A stretch of DNA of 7,346 nucleotides from Pseudomonadota bacterium. GTDB lineage: Bacteria; Pseudomonadota; Gammaproteobacteria; Xanthomonadales; Xanthomonadaceae. Below the pieces are notes generated by a model. That model saw nothing but the letters and a program-made list of their open reading frames with translations, had not been told where the DNA came from and ran no database searches. Shown in pieces: positions 1 through 3,054 of this stretch. The stretch is from assembly GCA_023395465.1 (NCBI GenBank), contig JAEWZE010000226.1, positions 1 through 7,346 on the forward strand. The letters are read 5' to 3'. Every line of letters begins with the position of its first letter. The stretch's first letter is position 1. The position numbers and the translations under genes were made by a program.

Positions 1-226
1 CGCCGCCGGGCAGGCGCGGCAGCATGCCGAACGCCGACAGCGCCAGCCCCATCGGGATCGCGGCCATGCCCAGCCACATCTCCGTGGTCATCGGCATGCC
101 CACCATCTGCCAGTGCGTGTGCTGCCCCATCAGGAACATCGGCGCATGCGCGAACACCCCGCCCACCAGCAGCGCACAGCCAAACCAGAACACGAGGGGG
201 TGGCGGAAGGACAGGCCGTTGGTCAT
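1..226 (-). CDS. MFS-type membrane transporter, N-terminal fragment
   Basis: This is the first 75 codons of a minus-strand gene that leaves the window at base 1. It starts at an ATG at 226 and reads MTNGLSFRHPLVFWFGCALL and onward. Seen directly: a short polar N-terminus, a hydrophobic helix at about residues 10-30, then a loop with HTHWQMVGMPM, then a second hydrophobic stretch at about 48-66. Two early membrane helices joined by a short loop, with the RHPLVFW opening, resemble MFS-type transporters annotated in Xanthomonadaceae. That is recognition from memory, not a search, and the substrate cannot be told. No convincing Shine-Dalgarno sequence precedes the ATG. The frame stays open upstream, with an in-frame TTG at 259 inside the adjoining repeat, so the start is not certain. 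Only the fragment is visible, so the family call is moderate. Confidence 0.62.
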   Translation of the reverse strand, partial: MTNGLSFRHPLVFWFGCALLVGGVFAHAPMFLMGQHTHWQMVGMPMTTEMWLGMAAIPMGLALSAFGMLPRLPGG

Positions 227-250
227 CGGGGCGTGCGGAGGAGCGAGAGC

Positions 251-313
251 GGTGCGCAAGTGTGCTTGAGCGCCGCCGCGTCCGCATCCTTGAACGCGAT
301 CGGGATCTTCAAT
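251..313 (-). repeat. Dispersed 63-bp repeat, copy A
   Basis: This segment begins GGTGCGCAAGTGTGC and ends TCTTCAAT on the plus strand. It matches 7152-7215 in the same orientation: by eye about 52 of 64 aligned positions are identical, with one 1-base gap. The shared blocks are the first 15 bases, GAGCGC, CGTCCGCATCC and the final TCTTCAAT. It lies 24 bp upstream of the ATG of the minus-strand transporter, so it forms that gene's 5' region. Strand is given as minus because the partner copy is joined to a GGGGTCAGG motif that reads in that direction. No coding role is evident. Confidence 0.75.
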
Positions 314-322
314 CGGGTCGGA

Positions 323-398
323 TGGGGTCAAAGCCCCTCTCAGGTGCGAACTCAGTTGCCCGACCCCCTTGAACTGGAGAGGTAGTGCACCTGACCCC
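323..398. repeat. 76-bp segment bracketed by GGGGTCA / TGACCCC
   Basis: A plus-strand GGGGTCA at 324-330 faces AGTGCACCTGACCCC ending at 398, making inverted 7-bp ends around a short spacer. The right end belongs to the CTGACCCC motif family found elsewhere in the window. Facing motif pairs of this kind are typical of small REP/RAYT-mobilised elements; that assignment is inference and a 7-bp match can arise by chance. Confidence 0.35.
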
Positions 399-595
399 GA
401 CCTCCCGGCGAGGGCGAAGACCACGATAACCGCGACGTGATGATGTCCGCGCGCATAGGCCGTGCGGTAGCCATGGGGTCTCTGGCGACCTTCGCCAGCG
501 ATCCCAAGCGGATGCGAAGGAGAACCCTGACCAGCGGGAACGATCTGGTCGCCATCGTCGGAGTGCCTCAAATTCTGGTGAACATCTGCCGTCGG

Positions 596-637
596 AAGTG
601 AACCTGACCCTGGGTCGTCGGAACTACACCTGGCCCC
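596..637 (+). repeat. Two adjacent CTGACCC-type motifs
   Basis: AAGTGAACCTGACCC (596-610) is followed 11 bases later by AACTACACCTGGCCCC (622-637). The two are degenerate copies of one motif in direct orientation. Both match the consensus seen at 383-398 and 7128-7145. They look like relics of an element end rather than a promoter or gene. Confidence 0.5.
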
Positions 638-862
638 GTTAGGTGCGTATTGGAGTCGCCCATCGGGATGCGGCCTGGGGTTCAGCGGTTGCAGGCAGGG
701 CGACGAAAGAGGTCCCGGCGATTTTGGCGGAACCGCGTCGACACCCCGGGCCGACAGCAGGACGGTTCTACCCCGACGCCGACCCTGGGCGGGCAGCACC
801 TTGATCGACACCCTATCCATCAGGCATCCGGCGCCCTTATGGCCCGGACCCGAAACCCGGGA

Positions 863-882
863 GAGAAGTCGACTCTGACCCC
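863..882 (+). repeat. AGTCGACTCTGACCCC motif
   Basis: The sequence carries AAGTCGACTCTGACCCC, almost identical to the copy at 2389-2408. Read on the other strand it is GGGGTCAGAGTCGACTT, a motif I associate with REP-type repeats and IS200-like REP-associated tyrosine transposases in Xanthomonadaceae and other GC-rich bacteria (from memory). It lies about 65 bp upstream of the lipoprotein start. No transposase gene is nearby. Confidence 0.6.
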
Positions 883-930
883 TGTTTTGTTGCCAAGGGC
901 ATCCGTTCGGCCGATGCTGCGCGCCACTCA

Positions 931-939
931 AGGGGAAGG
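931..939 (+). promoter_or_regulatory. Ribosome binding site deciding the lipoprotein start
   Basis: AGGGGAAGG lies 9 bases before the ATG at 949, a good Shine-Dalgarno distance. The alternative in-frame ATG at 958 has GAGGGG only one base before it, which is too close, so 949 is preferred. Confidence 0.6.
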
Positions 940-948
940 TGCAATGCA

Positions 949-1371
949 ATGAGGGGAATGAAGGCGTTGTCCGTGGTCGCGATCGCCCTGGGCCTGGCCG
1001 CCTGCACGAGCGGGGGCGGAAGTCCGTCCGAGCCCGCCCAGCGTGGACGCGAGGTCAAGTCGATCGATGGATCGTTCAGTGGCGAGGTGGTGGGCGAGCC
1101 CGCGCCGGGCGCGAAATTCGCCGAACTCAGGATCGGCATGAGCAGCGGCCAGGTGCAGGAGGTCATGGACCGCGTTCCGGACCGCCAGCACACCTACGAG
1201 TCCGGCAAGCGCTGGATCCCCTTCTACTACGGCAACGACGCGCGCCGCATGCAGGTGCTCTACCGTGGCGAGGGCTGCCTGATCTTCACCGACGGCAATA
1301 TCTGGGGCGGCGCCGGTGGCGACCTGGTCCAGATCGAACACGACCCGAGCGGAGCGTGCTACCAGCCGTGA
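949..1371 (+). CDS. Small lipoprotein with SmpA/OmlA (BamE)-like domain
   Basis: A 140-residue protein with a clear lipoprotein signal: a positive N-terminus (MRGMK), a hydrophobic stretch, and lipobox LAAC ending in Cys19, where lipid attachment and signal peptidase II cleavage are expected. The next residue is Thr rather than Asp, so outer-membrane sorting would be predicted. A flexible Ser/Gly/Pro linker (about 20-40) leads to a compact domain at about 58-140. Its opening, LRIGMSSGQVQEVMDRVPD, has the 'L-x-x-G-M-s-x-x-x-V' pattern of the SmpA/OmlA/BamE fold, followed by beta-rich segments with WIPFYYG and LIFTDG. It is too divergent and out of context to be BamE itself. It is convergent with the DUF1275 gene and has no partner gene on its strand, so its role is unknown. 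ATG949 is chosen from its ribosome binding site. Confidence 0.85.
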   Translation: MRGMKALSVVAIALGLAACTSGGGSPSEPAQRGREVKSIDGSFSGEVVGEPAPGAKFAELRIGMSSGQVQEVMDRVPDRQHTYESGKRWIPFYYGNDARRMQVLYRGEGCLIFTDGNIWGGAGGDLVQIEHDPSGACYQP

Positions 1372-1385
1372 CACGGCGCGGCGCC

Positions 1386-1395
1386 TGACGCGTCA
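1386..1395. promoter_or_regulatory. Perfect 10-bp palindrome TGACGCGTCA
   Basis: TGACGCGTCA is a perfect palindrome 15 bases after the lipoprotein stop codon. It could be a protein-binding site or the base of a small hairpin. The same half-site, TGACGC, recurs as an inverted pair at 2996-3021 upstream of the GH31 gene. The function is unknown and chance is possible in such GC-rich DNA. Confidence 0.25.
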
Positions 1396-1434
1396 GCGCA
1401 CGCAGCCGACGTTCGACGGCACAGCCGCCAAGGG

Positions 1435-1462
1435 TGCGGGGCGGGACGAATCCGCCCCCGCA
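1435..1462. terminator. GC hairpin between convergent genes
   Basis: TGCGGGG (1435-1441) pairs with CCCCGCA (1456-1462). With a one-base bulge the stem extends by CGG/CCG to a very short loop. It sits in the 129-bp gap between the convergent lipoprotein and DUF1275 genes, where a bidirectional terminator would be expected. No T-tract follows on either strand, so intrinsic termination is plausible but not shown. Confidence 0.4.
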
Positions 1463-1500
1463 TCGATGCGAAAGCGATGCTGCCGCGAACGGCGTCGAAC

Positions 1501-2166
1501 TCACCGTCGGCGCATCCACGACGCGTACGCCACGTAGCCGATCGCCACCGCCGCCGTGAGCACGGCCGGCACCAGCAACGCGCGCTCGGCGATCGCGTCG
1601 AACAGGAACGCGCCCGCCAGCCCGCCCGCGAAGAATCCGAGGATGATCAAGGCGCACAGCGCGATGCGCTTGCGGTCCGTCGGCGCGCCACGCAGCAGAC
1701 CGCCCAGGCCGATGCCCAGATCCGTGAACATGCCGGAGACGTGGGTGGTGCGGACGATGGCGCCGCTGTAGGTGGAAGCCATCGCGTTCTGCAGCCCGCA
1801 CGCGCATGCCGCCATGAGGGTGGCGAGCCAGGCCGATCGCGACAGCACCATCACGGCGCCGAACAGCAGCGCCGACTCCAGCGCCAGCGCAACGCCATAG
1901 CGGCGGCCGAGCACCAGCGACTCCCCCTGCACGATCATGCCGCTGAGCACCGCCCCGCCCAGGAACGCGGCCAGCACGCTGGCGAAGTGCACGGACGCGG
2001 AGAGGTCCGCATGCGCCAGCGCGGCGCTCAGCAGGGTGGTGTTGCCGGTGAGGTGGGTCAGCGCCTGGTGATCCAGCCCCAGGATGCCGACCACGTTGAC
2101 GATGCCGGCGATGAAGGCCATCACCCACGCGCCGCCCCAGACCCACGGCGGGAGGCGGGAGATCAC
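1501..2166 (-). CDS. DUF1275 (YoaK-family) inner-membrane protein
   Basis: A 221-residue, very hydrophobic protein with about six membrane segments. Seen directly: an early helix with GIVNVVG (Asn24), then HLTGNTT at 38-44, a GLQNA motif at 124-128 and TTHVSG at 140-145. The first helix leading to H-x-TGN, then GLQNA and TTHV[ST]G, is the signature of the DUF1275/YoaK family. Its members are usually 210-240 residues and have no well-established biochemical function. The GTG start at 2166 is chosen because GGGAG lies 7 bases upstream and the product then has normal family length. A longer frame from an ATG at 2289 would add 41 residues rich in Arg, Gly and Pro with no ribosome binding site and no family resemblance. 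The gene stands alone and converges on the lipoprotein gene; nothing near it suggests a substrate. Confidence 0.92.
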   Translation of the reverse strand: MISRLPPWVWGGAWVMAFIAGIVNVVGILGLDHQALTHLTGNTTLLSAALAHADLSASVHFASVLAAFLGGAVLSGMIVQGESLVLGRRYGVALALESALLFGAVMVLSRSAWLATLMAACACGLQNAMASTYSGAIVRTTHVSGMFTDLGIGLGGLLRGAPTDRKRIALCALIILGFFAGGLAGAFLFDAIAERALLVPAVLTAAVAIGYVAYASWMRRR

Positions 2167-2173
2167 GCCGCGG

Positions 2174-2178
2174 CTCCC
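2174..2178 (-). promoter_or_regulatory. Ribosome binding site deciding the DUF1275 GTG start
   Basis: On the minus strand GGGAG lies 7 bases before the GTG at 2166. No comparable site precedes the upstream ATG at 2289. Confidence 0.55.
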
Positions 2179-2337
2179 GGCGCGAACCCCGCGGGTGTCG
2201 GGCAGGCGTGCGAGCGCGAGCGTGCCAGTGCGCTCCCCGAGTCCCGCTCGGGCACGCCCGCGGCGGGGCCGACGCGACGGCCGGTGCATGCCGGCGGCTT
2301 CGATGGGCCACGATCGTCTCGTCGTCTCACGGCGGGA

Positions 2338-2343
2338 ATTGTA
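2338..2343 (-). promoter_or_regulatory. Possible -10 element for the DUF1275 gene
   Basis: On the minus strand the sequence reads TTACAATT, containing TACAAT, a near-consensus -10 hexamer in otherwise very GC-rich DNA. No good -35 hexamer lies 16-18 bases upstream. If used, transcription would begin near 2331 and leave a leader of about 165 nt before the GTG start. Confidence 0.3.
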
Positions 2344-2388
2344 AGCGCCGAGGTCGCGGGACTACGCAGATCGGGGAGAGCGGGTGCG

Positions 2389-2408
2389 GAGAAAGTCGAC
2401 TCTGCCCC
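2389..2408 (+). repeat. AGTCGACTCTGCCCC motif (second copy)
   Basis: AAAGTCGACTCTGCCCC matches the copy at 863-882 with A to C in GACCCC. It has the same orientation and the same GAGA-type bases before it. It begins the long non-coding stretch upstream of the GH31 gene and is followed within 20 bases by a 7-bp tandem repeat. Confidence 0.6.
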
Positions 2409-2427
2409 CTGATTTCCCCCAAGGCCG

Positions 2428-2448
2428 GGGACACGGGACACGGGACAC
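2428..2448 (+). repeat. Three tandem copies of GGGACAC
   Basis: Three perfect head-to-tail copies of the 7-mer GGGACAC, followed by decayed variants (GGCACCCGACACCGG). This is a short microsatellite-like tract of a type common between genes in Xanthomonadaceae (from memory). Copy number may vary between strains by slippage. Confidence 0.8.
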
Positions 2449-2512
2449 GGCACCCGACACCGGACCCCGGGGCGCCGGAGCGCGTGCGCGACAGTCGCAG
2501 CCCTGTGCGCAA

Positions 2513-2933
2513 GCACGCGCGAAGCCCTAACCCTTGCGCGCGATGCACCGAATGCCATGCGCCACTCATCGTTCGTCGGCCGCTAACCGGCGCCGCTTGC
2601 CCGCAAGGCGCGACGTGCCGACCGCAAGACCGGGAGCCTTGCGCGCAAACCACGTTCGGTCGCGCGCAGACGGATCCTGCTTGCGCGCGAGCAGATTTGG
2701 GTCGCGCGCGAGGGTCGGGGCATTCGGCTGCAAGCGAGGCGAGGCGGGCGTCGGCCCGGACACGGTTGGGCGCAACGCGATTCTGTTTGCGCGCAACGCG
2801 ATTCCGTTTGCGCGCAACGCGATTCCATTTGCGCGCAACCCGTTCCGCGTCGCGCGCGACCGAATGCCACGCACGCCCCGACCAATCCGGCTCGCGCGCC
2901 AGGAAATCGCGGTCGCGCTCCCGCGTGGCGCGT
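2513..2933. repeat. Degenerate 21-bp tandem array with palindromic core TTGCGCGCAA
   Basis: About 20 consecutive units of 21 bp. Each unit begins with a form of T[T/C]GCGCGC[A/G]A, and the remaining 11 bases vary. Exact GCGCGC cores begin in units at 2534, 2639, 2660, 2681, 2702, 2787, 2808, 2829, 2850 and 2892. Degenerate cores fill the other phases at 2513, 2555, 2576, 2597, 2618, 2724, 2766, 2871 and 2913. The phase is exact except for one added base between 2702 and 2766. Units starting at 2766, 2787 and 2808 are almost identical over their whole length; the others share mainly the core. The period equals two turns of B-DNA, so the palindromes face one side. The period is also 7 codons, so every frame reads as heptapeptide repeats, which makes coding status ambiguous. 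The array ends about 120 bp before the GH31 start. Function unknown. Confidence 0.85.
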
Positions 2934-2995
2934 CCGCCGCCCACCCGACACCGGCTTGCCCTGCCGCCGAAACCGCGCTTTCATGACGAAACGGC

Positions 2996-3021
2996 GTGAC
3001 GCGGGCCAGAACCGGCGTCAC
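2996..3021. promoter_or_regulatory. Inverted repeat GTGACGC-N12-GCGTCAC, candidate operator or leader hairpin
   Basis: GTGACGC (2996-3002) and GCGTCAC (3015-3021) are perfect 7-bp inverted halves separated by 12 bases. They lie 33 bp before the GH31 start codon. The centre-to-centre spacing of 19 bp would suit a dimeric regulator on one DNA face. In RNA it could fold as a hairpin just before the ribosome binding site. No regulator gene is in the window, so its binding protein is unknown. Confidence 0.4.
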
Positions 3022-3054
3022 TGAAGACCGGATACACGGCGAGGACACCGACGG

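Larger units (their letters stand above)
227..948. other. Gene-poor intergenic stretch with dispersed repeat relics
   Basis: I see no convincing gene in these 722 bases. They contain a copy of a dispersed repeat (251-313), CTGACCCC-type motifs at 383-398, 596-610, 622-637 and 863-882, and a perfect 7-bp inverted repeat with a 3-nt loop at 482-498. Open frames here are arginine- and proline-rich on both strands, as expected from unconstrained GC-rich DNA. The density of short repeat motifs suggests a landing site for small mobile repeats, or decay of a former gene. Confidence 0.6.
2290..3054. other. Long non-coding stretch upstream of the GH31 gene
   Basis: Apart from the separately listed motif, 7-bp tandem repeat, 21-bp array and inverted repeat, I see no gene here. 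Long open frames exist on both strands, but they are all Arg/Ala/Pro/Gly-rich and their repeats simply mirror the 21-bp DNA period. The last 120 bases must hold the GH31 promoter. A weak pair, TTGCCC (2956) and TTTCAT (2979) with 17-bp spacing, is the best I found and is not convincing. Confidence 0.6.

Noticed and set aside
440..601. A 53-residue plus-strand open frame from ATGATG, ending in NICRRK
   Set aside because: No ribosome binding site, no family I recognise, and its end overlaps a CTGACCC repeat motif. It also contains a perfect hairpin typical of repeats.
2167..2289. N-terminal extension of the DUF1275 protein from ATG2289
   Set aside because: The 41 residues are Arg/Gly/Pro-rich with no ribosome binding site; GTG2166 has one and gives normal family length.
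2513..2933. CRISPR array
   Set aside because: The period of 21 bp is too short, there is no conserved 23-40 bp repeat with unique spacers of similar length, and no cas gene is present.
2327..2944. Long minus-strand open frame of 205 codons
   Set aside because: Its repeats follow the 21-bp DNA period, the heptad register breaks at the 1-bp slip, it begins with GTG without a ribosome binding site, and the rest is Arg/Pro-rich. Kept only as a hypothesis in the findings.
2956..2984. TTGCCC and TTTCAT with 17-bp spacing as the GH31 promoter
   Set aside because: Each hexamer matches consensus at only four positions, which is not enough in a stretch this size.
2208..2999. Long plus-strand open frame of 263 codons
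   Set aside because: It overlaps the DUF1275 gene's 5' region and the array, has no start signal, and its composition is that of GC-rich non-coding DNA.
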